DNA of 64,000 nt from Aliivibrio sifiae. GTDB taxonomy: Bacteria; Pseudomonadota; Gammaproteobacteria; Enterobacterales; Vibrionaceae. The position numbers and the translations under genes were made by a program. Location: positions 740,253-804,252 of the forward strand of contig NZ_MSCP01000002.1 in the NCBI RefSeq assembly GCF_002954715.1, given 5' to 3'. Each line of letters starts with the position of its first letter. The stretch's first letter is position 1. This document shows positions 36,703 to 46,201 of this stretch, in pieces. Below the pieces are notes generated by a model that saw nothing but the letters and a program-made list of their open reading frames with translations, was not told the DNA's origin and did no database searches.

Positions 36703-37125
36703 ATGAAAGTATGTGGCGTAGAGCTTAAAGGTAATGAAGCAATCATCTGTTTAGTTAATAAATCAGATGGCATGATTGACCTACCAGATTGTCGTGTTGC
36801 TAAATTTGATATTACTGAGCCATCTAAAACGGAATCTATCCGTGATTTTCAGTTTAAATTTAAAAAATTGATGGAAGACTACCAAGTAGAAACGGTTGTA
36901 ATTAAAGAACGCGTTATGAAAGGTAAATTTGCTGGCGGTGCTGTAGGCTTTAAATTAGAAGCTGCAATTCAACTAATTGATGCTGTTGAAGTTGAAGTAT
37001 TATCAGCGATGGATCAAAAAGCTAGCCTTAAACGTGCACCAGAAATGCTGCGAGTAAAAGAAGTTGGCCTTAAAGGTTATCAGCAAGAAGCGTATGAAAC
37101 GGGTTTTGCTTTCTTAAACTTATAA
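36703..37125 (+). CDS. Conserved protein, DUF3010 family
   Basis: The 140-residue soluble protein begins MKVCGVELKGNEAIICL, which with ETVVIKERVMKGKFAGGAVGFKLEA matches the DUF3010 family of gammaproteobacteria. The fold hint is RNase H/actin-like (an acidic residue on the first strand and a KER on a later one) but no activity is proven. GTTAGGATTTTAG provides a modest ribosome site. A terminator follows. Confidence 0.75.
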   Translation: MKVCGVELKGNEAIICLVNKSDGMIDLPDCRVAKFDITEPSKTESIRDFQFKFKKLMEDYQVETVVIKERVMKGKFAGGAVGFKLEAAIQLIDAVEVEVLSAMDQKASLKRAPEMLRVKEVGLKGYQQEAYETGFAFLNL

Positions 37126-37138
37126 TTTTTGATTATTA

Positions 37139-37161
37139 AAAGGATGGATTAACCATCCTTT
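37139..37161 (+). terminator. Terminator after the DUF3010 gene
   Basis: A 9-bp stem AAAGGATGG/CCATCCTTT with a 5-nt loop and seven further T's. Confidence 0.85.
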
Positions 37162-37175
37162 TTTTGTAGGTACCT

Positions 37176-37667
37176 ATGTCTATAGATTTGAATACATTCC
37201 ATCAACAAAAATTAGCTTGGTTAGCGAATCAAGTTAATGTCGACTTTCCTACGCCAGAAAGTGTAAAAGGTCGCGATGTCTACTTAAATCAAGAGACTTT
37301 AGATTCAGCAGAATATACGTACCTTTCACCAGAACTTACTAAGAATATATCCATTTTATTGGTTACTGAGCATCGATTAACCATTCGATGGGCGATGACA
37401 GTGGCGAGTCAATGGGATGCTGAGTATGACGATGTACTTGAATTTTTAACTCAAGTAGATCTATGTGATGATTACCAGCTCTTTATTGCATTAGATGGAA
37501 TGAAACCTGTTGCTGCTTGTTTGTCTCAAGCTTTTGACGATGTTATGTATGTTTCTGATGTTGTAATTACAAGTAATGCTTTGACTATCGATAGATTTTT
37601 AAGTGCCGTTATGGAGCAGCAATCTACGTTAACGGGTCATACGTTTAAATCTTGTTCTCGAACATAA
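37176..37667 (+). CDS. Hypothetical protein, 163 aa
   Basis: I do not recognise this family. The protein is acidic and soluble, with mixed helix and strand and no signal peptide. AGGTACCT lies just before the ATG, close behind the preceding terminator. The HD-GYP gene begins 25 nt after its stop, so the two may be co-transcribed. Its C-terminal half (LFIALDGMKPVAACLSQAFDDVMYVSDVVIT) faintly resembles an acetyltransferase-like strand order, but no acetyl-CoA motif is visible. Confidence 0.6.
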   Translation: MSIDLNTFHQQKLAWLANQVNVDFPTPESVKGRDVYLNQETLDSAEYTYLSPELTKNISILLVTEHRLTIRWAMTVASQWDAEYDDVLEFLTQVDLCDDYQLFIALDGMKPVAACLSQAFDDVMYVSDVVITSNALTIDRFLSAVMEQQSTLTGHTFKSCSRT

Positions 37668-37692
37668 ATCTGTTTCGTAATGAGTTAAGCAG

Positions 37693-39441
37693 ATGCGTTA
37701 TATCCTCTCAATATTATTGGTTTTCTTTTCTTTATATTCATCGGTTTCTTGTGCGCAATCGATAGGGACAAAAAAGCCAATTAATATCCTTGTTTTACAC
37801 TCTTATAGCCCGTCTTATGAGTGGACTATGAACATAGAGAAGGGGATTCAAAATACCATTATAAATGCGGATAAAAACATACGTTTATCTATTGAGTATA
37901 TGGATTCTAAACGTATTGATAACGAGCAATACCACGTAGAATATAAGCGTTATTTAAGCTCTAAATATACAACAAATTATTTTGATGCTGTGATCGCTTC
38001 TGATGATAATGCACTTAATTTTTTAACTACAAATGCCAACAATCTTTATCCAGATATTCCTATCGTTGCCGTTGGGATCAATAATCTCTCTCCTGATTTG
38101 GGTACATTGAAAAAACGATTAACACTCTATTATGAACGTGATCATATTGCTAAAAATTTAGAATTGGCTAGGTCTCTTTTTCCTCAAGTAAAAACGATAT
38201 ATTTATTAAGTGATAATAGCTTAACTTCTCAACTCATCCGTAAACACTTTTTATCTGAAGCAGACAAGTTTCCTCAGTTAACGGTTCAAATCATTAGTGA
38301 TAAATCATTAGAAGAAGCGACCAGTTTCTTATCAAGAGCACCAAGTGATTCTGTTGCTTTTCTAACGCACTATAATACCGAATTAGATAAGGGTCGATAT
38401 TATGATTATGCAGCTATTGCTTCGGTATTATCAGAGAACAGTACTATCCCTATTTTTGTATTTTGGGAGCATTATATTGGTTATGGTGTTCTTGGGGGGT
38501 ATGTAAATCGCTCTTATTCGTTAGGTGTTCAATCGGTTTTATCCCTTACTCAAAAATTGAATTTTACAGTAACAGAAAAAGTATCTGACTTTCCTTCTGG
38601 GTGGGAAGGATATCTGTTTGATTCTAGTGTGGTAGAACGGTTTCATTTAAAAAGACAAAAATTGCCCCATGCTTCAAGCATCGTGAATGGACCTTCTTCC
38701 TATCTGTTTGAGAATCGGAATATTATCACTGTTTCGGCTTTATTAGTGATTATGATGCTTGGAATTATCATTACTCAATATATAGCCATATTGCGTAAGA
38801 AAGAATTGAATGGAAATAAATCGCACATACTGGCTTTACAAAAGAAAACCTTAACAGTACAAAAAGAGATGATAGAAGTCTTGGGAGAGGCGATCGAAAC
38901 ACGTTCTGGTGAAACGGGGAGCCATGTCCGTCGGGTTGCTAAGATGTCTCACTTGTTAGGTAAGATTTATGGTTTGCCTTCGACTGAATACGAATTAATA
39001 GAAGTTATTAGTCCCATGCATGATGTGGGGAAAATAGGTATCTCTGAGGCAATATTAGATAAACCCGGAAAATTAACCCAAGATGAAAGAAAAATAATAG
39101 AGCAACATACAGTTCTTGGTTATCAATTGCTAAGTACTGGGGGCGAAATTATGCAATCAGCAGCAAGAATTGCTCTAGAACACCATGAGCGGTGGGATGG
39201 GAAGGGGTATCCTAATCAATTAGTGGCTGATGAAATTTATATTTTTGCCCGTATTACTGCGATAACAGACGTATTTGATGCTTTGATGAGTAAGCGTTGT
39301 TACAAAGAGCCATGGCCTTTGGATAAAGTTATTATCTTGTTTGAAAAAGAATGTGGTAAACAGTTTGATCCTGATTTGTGCCGACTATTTTTAAATAACA
39401 TTCAGAAGTTTGTCGATATCAGGAAAGACTATCCTGATTAA
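37693..39441 (+). CDS. HD-GYP c-di-GMP phosphodiesterase with periplasmic substrate-binding-like sensor
   Basis: The 582-residue protein has a signal peptide or anchor (about 1-21), a periplasmic domain of the ABC_sub_bind type (NILVLHSYSPSYEWTMNIEKG at ~30-50; VIASDDNALNFL), a membrane helix at about 343-365, a short coiled coil and an HD-GYP domain (~395-575). The metal and signature residues are present: H443-D444 in MHDVGKIG, and HHERWDGKGYP at 497-507, where GYP is intact. It should degrade c-di-GMP in response to a periplasmic ligand or partner. It converges with the second gltS, with a strong terminator between. Confidence 0.9.
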   Translation: MRYILSILLVFFSLYSSVSCAQSIGTKKPINILVLHSYSPSYEWTMNIEKGIQNTIINADKNIRLSIEYMDSKRIDNEQYHVEYKRYLSSKYTTNYFDAVIASDDNALNFLTTNANNLYPDIPIVAVGINNLSPDLGTLKKRLTLYYERDHIAKNLELARSLFPQVKTIYLLSDNSLTSQLIRKHFLSEADKFPQLTVQIISDKSLEEATSFLSRAPSDSVAFLTHYNTELDKGRYYDYAAIASVLSENSTIPIFVFWEHYIGYGVLGGYVNRSYSLGVQSVLSLTQKLNFTVTEKVSDFPSGWEGYLFDSSVVERFHLKRQKLPHASSIVNGPSSYLFENRNIITVSALLVIMMLGIIITQYIAILRKKELNGNKSHILALQKKTLTVQKEMIEVLGEAIETRSGETGSHVRRVAKMSHLLGKIYGLPSTEYELIEVISPMHDVGKIGISEAILDKPGKLTQDERKIIEQHTVLGYQLLSTGGEIMQSAARIALEHHERWDGKGYPNQLVADEIYIFARITAITDVFDALMSKRCYKEPWPLDKVIILFEKECGKQFDPDLCRLFLNNIQKFVDIRKDYPD

Positions 39442-39472
39442 TTCTGAATAAGAGAGCTCATTATTTGAACGA

Positions 39473-39508
39473 AAAAAAGCCCGATACAATGATGTATCGG
39501 GCTTTTTT
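39473..39508. terminator. Bidirectional terminator between HD-GYP gene and gltS copy 2
   Basis: A 15-bp perfect stem (39473-39487 with 39494-39508; GCCCGATAC core) with A-run and T-run on either side. Confidence 0.93.
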
Positions 39509-39522
39509 ACTATTACTTAAAA

Positions 39523-40746
39523 TTATCCAATAAAACTAATGTACGTTTGTAAGATAATTAAATTTACAATGTCGATGAAAAATGCGCCAACGATTGGAAC
39601 AACCATAAACGCTTGTGGCGATGGACCAAAGCGAGAAACAAGTGAACCCATGTTCATTACCGCTGTCGGTGTTGCACCTAAACCAAATCCACAGTGCCCA
39701 CCCGCCATTACCGCTGCATCATAATTTGAACCCATAACTCGGAACGTAACGAAATATGAAAATAACGCTAGCACAACAGTTTGAACTGAAAGAATAACCA
39801 GTAATGGGATCGCTAAATCAAAGATATTCCATAGTTTTAAGCTCATTAATGCCATTGCTAAGAATAGGGCAAGTGAAACCGTACCTAAAATATCAACCGT
39901 TTCAGTATCAATTTTATGGACTTTAGTTACTTCAGTAATATTAGTAATGAATACACCGATAAATAATGCATAGACAAAATCAGGAATTTTCAGCCATGAG
40001 ATATCAAAGGTAGCAACAAAATCACCAAGGTATCCGGCACCAACGACACAAAGTAAAAGAACAAATAATGTTTCGATTACTTTTTTTGCGGTAACTTTAT
40101 CTTCTTCACGCTCGTTGTAAGTAACAAGTTCAGGGAAGCGGCTATGTGTATCAACACCAGTACCATACTCTGATTCTAGCTTATGCTTATGAATCAGTTT
40201 TTGTGCAATTGGGCTACCAATTAACCCCCCCATAATTAGACCAAAGGTCGCTGATGCCATTGCTAGCTCAAGCGTGTTTAAATGATAAGTCTCAGCAAAC
40301 GTTTGTGACCAAGCTGCGCCAGTCCCATGGCCGCCTGATAAGGTAATTGAACCTGCAATTAACCCCATTAGAGGATCCAGCCCCATCATACTTGCTAAAC
40401 TTACCCCAATTCCGTTTTGGATAATGATATAAACAGAAGCAACTGCAAGGAAAATGAATACTTTCGTACCACCCTTTATTAATTGCTTATAGTTAGCAGC
40501 CAAGCCGACTGTACTAAAGAACATTAGCATGAATGTACTTTGTAAAGGCAGTGAGAACTGTAAGTTAATCCCTTTGAAATGAAGAGCGGTGATAGCGACC
40601 GCGACGATTAATCCACCAACAATAGGCTCTGGGATATTATATTTTTTAAATAGCACAACTTTTGAATTGACCAAGTGGCCGAGAAAAAGCACCGCAATGG
40701 CAATTAAAAATGATTCAAGTGCGCCAATAGATAGAGTGTTTGACAT
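39523..40746 (-). CDS. gltS: Sodium/glutamate symporter, copy 2
   Basis: This 407-residue protein has all GltS signatures listed for the copy at 10247-11470 and the same length; the last ~65 residues differ at only about four positions, the first 60 at about fourteen. It therefore belongs to the same sodium:glutamate carrier family, probably duplicated within the lineage. It converges with the HD-GYP gene; flanking intergenic sequence does not resemble that of copy 1, so the duplicated segment appears confined to the gene. Confidence 0.93.
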   Translation of the reverse strand: MSNTLSIGALESFLIAIAVLFLGHLVNSKVVLFKKYNIPEPIVGGLIVAVAITALHFKGINLQFSLPLQSTFMLMFFSTVGLAANYKQLIKGGTKVFIFLAVASVYIIIQNGIGVSLASMMGLDPLMGLIAGSITLSGGHGTGAAWSQTFAETYHLNTLELAMASATFGLIMGGLIGSPIAQKLIHKHKLESEYGTGVDTHSRFPELVTYNEREEDKVTAKKVIETLFVLLLCVVGAGYLGDFVATFDISWLKIPDFVYALFIGVFITNITEVTKVHKIDTETVDILGTVSLALFLAMALMSLKLWNIFDLAIPLLVILSVQTVVLALFSYFVTFRVMGSNYDAAVMAGGHCGFGLGATPTAVMNMGSLVSRFGPSPQAFMVVPIVGAFFIDIVNLIILQTYISFIG

Positions 40747-40965
40747 AGTACTCCTAAGTTGAAATATCGATTCTTAGCTTCGTCTACATTAGTTAGATTT
40801 TCGAAAGAAAATGAAGAATAAATGTATTTTAATGCATTATTCTGAATGATATTGTCTAATTTCAGGGACGGATAGTAGCACTTTTATCAACACTAGTGGG
40901 TTAATGTGGAGTAAAATATATAAACGTACTGTTATCGTTGATAAATAACGTGAGTTTATCGGTGA

Positions 40966-41979
40966 TTATTCATCGTAAAAAAGTACGATACTGCCACCAC
41001 GAAGTGCACTACCTACGTTAAATGTGAAGCCAATGCCGACATTATCAACCAGAGATATCCATTTTCTAGTATCGATTAACCATGCAATATTGAACTCGTA
41101 ATAGAAGTCAGTACCAAGAGGTTCGTTTACATCTCCACCGAGATCAACACGTTTTGCTTTTAAGTATAGAACTTGGGCAAAACGGTTCCAATGGGCCATG
41201 TTGTATCTTAATTGTAGACTATTTACAAAACGCCACACTTCAGGGTTTACGTCTGAACTAAAATCAGCAGAACCTCCAAAACCTTGACCATAAGCGTAAT
41301 GATAGCTGTTGTTAAAACGCCATTCACCCCAGTCCGTTTCTTTTTTATATTCAAATGTAAGTTTAGGTTCGATAATGAAAGAGTTACTTGATAAATTGTA
41401 GTAGGTACCATCAAGTTTAGGTGCGAAGGATTGACTAAAGTCCGAATTATATTTATGTGTATTTTTGTAATGCATTAGGTGAAGCGCATTACCAAATGAA
41501 ATTGTCCAATCTTTATAAAATTCATAGCTTTGAGCGTATTCAGCGTATAAACCGAATATTTCATCTACATCTGAATCTGGAGAGGTTTTGTCTCGAACTT
41601 CAACATCAACATCGGTGTTAACGTAAGATGCACGCACCGTTATATCATGAGACCACCGTGAATCAGGATCATCTGTTAATTCAAATGTGTAAGGAAGGGC
41701 ATATACGGTTAATTGATTACGAAGTTCAACAGAATTCGAGCTACCAATACTGTCGTTTTCGTTTTCTAAGTAATTATTTGGATTGAAATCTGCGATACCG
41801 AATGTGATCATGTTGCTATCAGATAAAACGAGAGAGGTAGCAAAAGCCTGTTCAACTTGTCTTTCTGGCGTAAGCTTACGAGCGACAGCCTTCTCTACTA
41901 CGAGGTGTAATAACAATATAATAAGAAGAGATTGTAATCCGCGCAATGTTTCAAGCCTTTTGAATATGTATCCATACAA
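40966..41979 (-). CDS. Solitary outer-membrane autotransporter-like beta-barrel protein
   Basis: The precursor is up to 337 residues. After a hydrophobic N-terminus (about 14-30, ending AVA) the rest is amphipathic beta strand with aromatic girdles (WRFNNSYHYAYGQGF, LQLRYNMAHW, DFYYEFNIAWLID, VGIGFTFNVG). I recognise it as the vibrio solitary autotransporter-barrel (Omp_AT) type with moderate confidence: a barrel without any passenger domain. The final strand is short and ends FYDE rather than with phenylalanine. Start choice is uncertain; ATG 41979 gives an unusually long n-region. Function unknown. Confidence 0.65.
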   Translation of the reverse strand: MYGYIFKRLETLRGLQSLLIILLLHLVVEKAVARKLTPERQVEQAFATSLVLSDSNMITFGIADFNPNNYLENENDSIGSSNSVELRNQLTVYALPYTFELTDDPDSRWSHDITVRASYVNTDVDVEVRDKTSPDSDVDEIFGLYAEYAQSYEFYKDWTISFGNALHLMHYKNTHKYNSDFSQSFAPKLDGTYYNLSSNSFIIEPKLTFEYKKETDWGEWRFNNSYHYAYGQGFGGSADFSSDVNPEVWRFVNSLQLRYNMAHWNRFAQVLYLKAKRVDLGGDVNEPLGTDFYYEFNIAWLIDTRKWISLVDNVGIGFTFNVGSALRGGSIVLFYDE

Positions 41980-42109
41980 TGTAGTAGAAAATAATAGAAT
42001 AATCTACAATAAATCAGCTTGTTATCTAGAGTTTTCGCAAAAATAATACTAAGAAAATGAAAACACAAAAAGAAAAATCTAATTGTGTCTTCATTGATAA
42101 GATTGTTAC

Positions 42110-43936
42110 TTATTCGCTAATGAAACCACCAGTTTGATGATTCCACAACTGGGCGTAAATACCACCTAGTTGAACTAACTCTTTGTGCGTGCCTTGCTCT
42201 ACTACTTTACCTTGGTCCATAACCAATAATCTATCCATTGCAGCAATGGTTGATAGTCTATGGGCGATGGCGATAACGGTTTTTCCTTCCATTAGTTCAT
42301 CAAGACTGTCTTGAATTGCAGCTTCAACTTCGGAGTCTAAGGCTGAGGTTGCTTCATCTAAAATTAATAATGGAGCATCTTTGAGTAGAACTCGAGATAT
42401 AGCAATACGCTGGCGTTGACCACCAGATAGTTTCACACCACGTTCGCCAACTTGAGCATCATAACCTTTCTTGCCATTAGAATCGGTTAACGTTTCAATA
42501 AACTCATGGGCTTGAGCTTGTTTAGTTGCAATAAATAGATCTTCATCACTTGCATCAGGTCGACCATATTTGATGTTATCTCTAATTGAACGATGCAATA
42601 GGGAAGTATCTTGACTTACCATACCAATTTGGCTGCGTAATGAATCTTGAGTTACATCTCTAAGGTCGTGACCATCAATTGTTATAGATCCAGATTCAAT
42701 ATCATGGAAGCGAAGCAATAAATTCACTAATGTTGACTTACCAGCGCCAGAACGACCAACTAAACCAATTTTTTCACCTGGTTTAATTTCAAGGTTGAGG
42801 TCATTAATGACTCCTTTATTTTCCCCATAATGGAAATTTACATTATCAAATTTAATTGATCCTTTAGTTACTTTTAACTCTGTAGCATCAGGTTTATCGT
42901 TAATTGAAATTGGTTTTGAAAGTGTATTGATACCATCAGTAACGGTACCTAGATTTTCAAATAATGAACTAATCTCCCACATTATCCAATGAGACATGCC
43001 GTTAACACGTAAAGCTAAGCTGATAGCAATGGCAATAGCACCAACAGATAACACATTATCTACCCATAACATGATAGACACTGCAGCAACAGAAAAAACC
43101 AGTAAGTAGTTAATGATTTCAACGGAAATATTAATACCTGTCGCCAAGCGCATCTGTTTATGTACTGTACCTAAAAACTCTTCCATGCCTTCTTCCGCGT
43201 ATTGAGTTTCACGTTTGCTGTGGCTAAATAGTTTTATGGTGTTAATGTTAGTATAACTATCAACAATCCGACCTGTCATGGTAGAGCGAGCGTCGGCTTG
43301 TTTTTCAGATATGGCTTTTAGTTTTGGAACAAAATAGAATTGAATAGCAACATAAGCGGCTAACCATACCAACATTGGAACCATAAGGCGCCAATCGGCT
43401 TTACCAACCATGACAATCATTGAGGTAAAATAAACAGATACGTAAACGAGAACATCCAATAACTTCATTACTGTTTCACGAACGGCTAATGACGTTTGCA
43501 TTACTTTAGTTGCAATTCGTCCAGCAAAGTCATCAGAATAAAAAGAGACACTTTGTTTTAAAAGGTAGCGATGAGCCTGCCAACGAATAGCCATTGGATA
43601 GTTACCCAGTAACGTTTGATGAGTAAGTAAAGAGTGGACCATTATCAGTATTGGCATTCCGACAACAACAAGCAACCCTAACCATATTAGGGTTTGTCCT
43701 TCTTGTGCAAAAAAGGTTTCTCTATTATGAGTTGATAACCAATCGACTAATTGTCCCATGAAACCAAATAACGAGACTTCAACCATCGCAATAACGGCAC
43801 TAAGTAATGACATGCCAATTAATGGTTTTTCGAAACCTTTAGTGTAATGACGACAAAATGCATACAACCCTTTTGGTGGTTGTTCTGGCTCTTGTTTTGG
43901 AAAAGCAGTAGTAAGCCGCTCAAAGAAATTAAACAT
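42110..43936 (-). CDS. ABC-type exporter half-transporter
   Basis: The 608-residue protein fuses an ABC type I exporter membrane domain (about residues 35-340, six helices) to an ATPase domain (~370-600). The ATPase has Walker A GRSGAGKST, Q-loop GMVSQDTSLL, signature LSGGQRQRIAISR, Walker B LLILDEATSALD and H-loop IAHRLSTI. It acts as a dimer, exporting a lipid, drug or peptide; the substrate cannot be told. No peptidase or partner gene lies beside it, so it is likely a homodimer. It is divergent from the COG0523 GTPase gene. Confidence 0.9.
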   Translation of the reverse strand: MFNFFERLTTAFPKQEPEQPPKGLYAFCRHYTKGFEKPLIGMSLLSAVIAMVEVSLFGFMGQLVDWLSTHNRETFFAQEGQTLIWLGLLVVVGMPILIMVHSLLTHQTLLGNYPMAIRWQAHRYLLKQSVSFYSDDFAGRIATKVMQTSLAVRETVMKLLDVLVYVSVYFTSMIVMVGKADWRLMVPMLVWLAAYVAIQFYFVPKLKAISEKQADARSTMTGRIVDSYTNINTIKLFSHSKRETQYAEEGMEEFLGTVHKQMRLATGINISVEIINYLLVFSVAAVSIMLWVDNVLSVGAIAIAISLALRVNGMSHWIMWEISSLFENLGTVTDGINTLSKPISINDKPDATELKVTKGSIKFDNVNFHYGENKGVINDLNLEIKPGEKIGLVGRSGAGKSTLVNLLLRFHDIESGSITIDGHDLRDVTQDSLRSQIGMVSQDTSLLHRSIRDNIKYGRPDASDEDLFIATKQAQAHEFIETLTDSNGKKGYDAQVGERGVKLSGGQRQRIAISRVLLKDAPLLILDEATSALDSEVEAAIQDSLDELMEGKTVIAIAHRLSTIAAMDRLLVMDQGKVVEQGTHKELVQLGGIYAQLWNHQTGGFISE

Positions 43937-44151
43937 ACGCTAAGCCTTTTAATTATTATGTTGTTTCAAATGATTTATAAATAGTGTTGAAGAGAAGTGA
44001 GTGAGTATCTCTACATGCTGTTAACATAACTCAAAAGCCAGATTTATGTAATTTATTTTCTACATTAATCAATAAGTTTTCCTAAATAATTGGCGTGATG
44101 AGACGCAGTAGAGGTATCATAAAAAGGATTTTATTAATTGCGAGCATTGTT

Positions 44152-45123
44152 ATGAAAAAAATACCAACCAATATCATCACTGGTTTTCTCGGTGTAGGGA
44201 AGACAACGACTATTTTACAGCTACTAAAAAATAAGCCAGAAGGTGAGTCTTGGGCTGTTTTAGTGAATGAATTTGGTGAAGTCGGTATCGATGGCGCATT
44301 TTTAACAGAAAGCGGAGCAATGGTAAAAGAAGTTCCAGGTGGTTGTATGTGTTGTACTGCTGGCTTGCCTATGTCTGTTGGTATTAATGCATTATTACGT
44401 CAGAAACCAGACCGCTTGATTATTGAACCAACAGGATTAGGTCATCCCAAGAAAATCATTGCGATTATTCAATCTGAGCATTATGAAAAATACATTGATT
44501 TAAAATCAACCATTGGTCTTGTTGATCCCCGTAATTTATCCAACGAAAAGTACACAAGTAATCAGAATTTTAATGACCAGTTAAGTATCTCTGATGTTGT
44601 GGTTGCGACTAAGATGGATATTGCGTCAGATTATGATGAATGTTTATTCTCTTCATGGGCAAAATCTCTACCACATAAACCTAAATTTACCACTATTAAT
44701 CATGGTGAGTTGCCTTTACATTGGCTAGATGAGAATCGTACAGTTGAAATAACCATTGAAGAGCATCACCACCATCATGCAGAACAAGAAATTGTTGAAA
44801 TGGTATTAGAGCCGGGACAAAAGTTCTGTCGTAAAGAAAACAAAGGGCAGGGTTATGTTAGCTGTGGGTGGTTCTTTGGGGCAGAGTCGGTATTTGATTT
44901 TGATGAGTTATTTTCAATGTTATCAGCACTTACTGCTGAGCGAGTTAAAGCGGTGATGAACACAAATAAAGGCTTTTATGCATTTAATGTGGCTAATGGG
45001 ATTGTTTCAGTTAATTTACTCAGTATTGATGGCATGGAATCAAAATTAGAAGTGATAGATACTCAGTTATTACCTTGGGATCAGTTAGAATGTGTATTAT
45101 TAAGTTTACTTATTGAAGAATAA
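44152..45123 (+). CDS. CobW/COG0523-family metallochaperone GTPase
   Basis: The 323-residue protein has a P-loop GFLGVGKTTT at residues ~10-19, the metal-binding GGCMCC motif (CxCC) near residues 64-69, a switch region and a C-terminal CobW_C domain. A histidine stretch EEHHHHHAEQE at about residues 203-213 would bind zinc or another metal. COG0523 proteins deliver zinc (ZNG1-like, YeiR), nickel or cobalt; the subgroup cannot be fixed. I start at ATG 44152 (MKKIPTNIITGFLGVGKT), as in the family, rather than 44095. No Zur-type site was identified upstream. Confidence 0.88.
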   Translation: MKKIPTNIITGFLGVGKTTTILQLLKNKPEGESWAVLVNEFGEVGIDGAFLTESGAMVKEVPGGCMCCTAGLPMSVGINALLRQKPDRLIIEPTGLGHPKKIIAIIQSEHYEKYIDLKSTIGLVDPRNLSNEKYTSNQNFNDQLSISDVVVATKMDIASDYDECLFSSWAKSLPHKPKFTTINHGELPLHWLDENRTVEITIEEHHHHHAEQEIVEMVLEPGQKFCRKENKGQGYVSCGWFFGAESVFDFDELFSMLSALTAERVKAVMNTNKGFYAFNVANGIVSVNLLSIDGMESKLEVIDTQLLPWDQLECVLLSLLIEE

Positions 45124-45144
45124 TAAACTCAGTAAGTAAGAATG

Positions 45145-45181
45145 AAAAAGAGAGGCTAACTTAAGGTTGGCCTCTCTTTTT
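45145..45181. terminator. Bidirectional terminator after the CobW-like gene
   Basis: A 16-bp stem with one G-U pair (AAAAAGAGAGGCTAAC with GTTGGCCTCTCTTTTT), 5-nt loop, between two convergent genes. Confidence 0.92.
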
Positions 45182-45201
45182 GTTTGTGTGTTAAAAAAGA
45201 A

Positions 45202-46137
45202 TTAACGTTTGTTTTTTAAGTAACGCTTACGACGTTCTTCTTTTTTCTTAATTTGTTGCTCAACTTTAAGCGCGGCTGCAATTTCAACAGCTTCAAGTTC
45301 TGCTGGGATCATTTCTGGAAGTTCCAGAGTTAATTGACCTAATGTGCCAGAGCGAAGTTCATGAAGAAGAATTTCAGATGCTTTATAGATATTGATTCGT
45401 CCACCAGCTTGTAAACAACCACGGCTACGACCAATCGCTTCCATTAATTCTAAATCGTTATTTGGTAATTCATCCAAGTTATAACGTTCTTTTAAACGTT
45501 CTGGGTACTGTTTTGCTAAATACTCAACAGTATAGAAAGCCACTTCATCGTAATCCATCGCGGTATCTTTTACAGCCCCAGTCGCTGCAAGGCGGAAACC
45601 ACTGTGTGGGTTCTCAACTTTAGGCCATAAAATTCCAGGAGTATCAGAAAGAACAACCCCATTTTGCAAATTAATACGTTGTTGACGACGAGTTACCGCA
45701 GGTTGGTTACCAGTTACCGCAATCATACGCCCTGCTAACGTATTAATGATGGTTGATTTACCCACATTTGGAATGCCCATAATCATGGTGCGAACGTTTT
45801 TTCCCATCGCTTCACGGTGAGGAACCAGTTTACGACATCTTTCCATAATTTTATGGATTTCATCCGGATTACTGGTTGTCACGGCCATTGCTGTGACGCC
45901 TTGTTCTTTTTCCAGATGTTCAATCCAAAGTTTAGTCACTTCAGGATCGGCTAAATCACGCTTGTTCAAAACTTTAATACAAGGCTTGTCTTGACGTAGA
46001 GAGGCAATCATCGGATTCTCACTACTGAAAGGGATACGAGCATCAAGTACTTCGATGATCACATCCATTTTAGGGATCACTTCAGCGATCTCTTTTTGAG
46101 CTTTATGCATGTGACCAGGGAACCATTGGATGGACAT
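45202..46137 (-). CDS. ylqF: Ribosome biogenesis GTPase YlqF/RbgA type
   Basis: The 311-residue protein is a circularly permuted GTPase: the NKRD specificity motif (NKRDLAD, about residues 57-63) comes before the P-loop GIPNVGKSTI (~119-128) and DTPG (~167-170). It begins IQWFPGHMHKAQKEI, the YlqF hallmark, and has a C-terminal RNA-binding-like basic tail. In B. subtilis the orthologue RbgA matures the 50S subunit. It is monocistronic by appearance, convergent with the GTPase gene next to it. Confidence 0.93.
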   Translation of the reverse strand: MSIQWFPGHMHKAQKEIAEVIPKMDVIIEVLDARIPFSSENPMIASLRQDKPCIKVLNKRDLADPEVTKLWIEHLEKEQGVTAMAVTTSNPDEIHKIMERCRKLVPHREAMGKNVRTMIMGIPNVGKSTIINTLAGRMIAVTGNQPAVTRRQQRINLQNGVVLSDTPGILWPKVENPHSGFRLAATGAVKDTAMDYDEVAFYTVEYLAKQYPERLKERYNLDELPNNDLELMEAIGRSRGCLQAGGRINIYKASEILLHELRSGTLGQLTLELPEMIPAELEAVEIAAALKVEQQIKKKEERRKRYLKNKR

Positions 46138-46201
46138 AGCGTGAATCCTTTAAAAATCAAAAACGCTATTTTAACGGCAAAGTCAAAAGAGTAAAGGGAA
46201 G

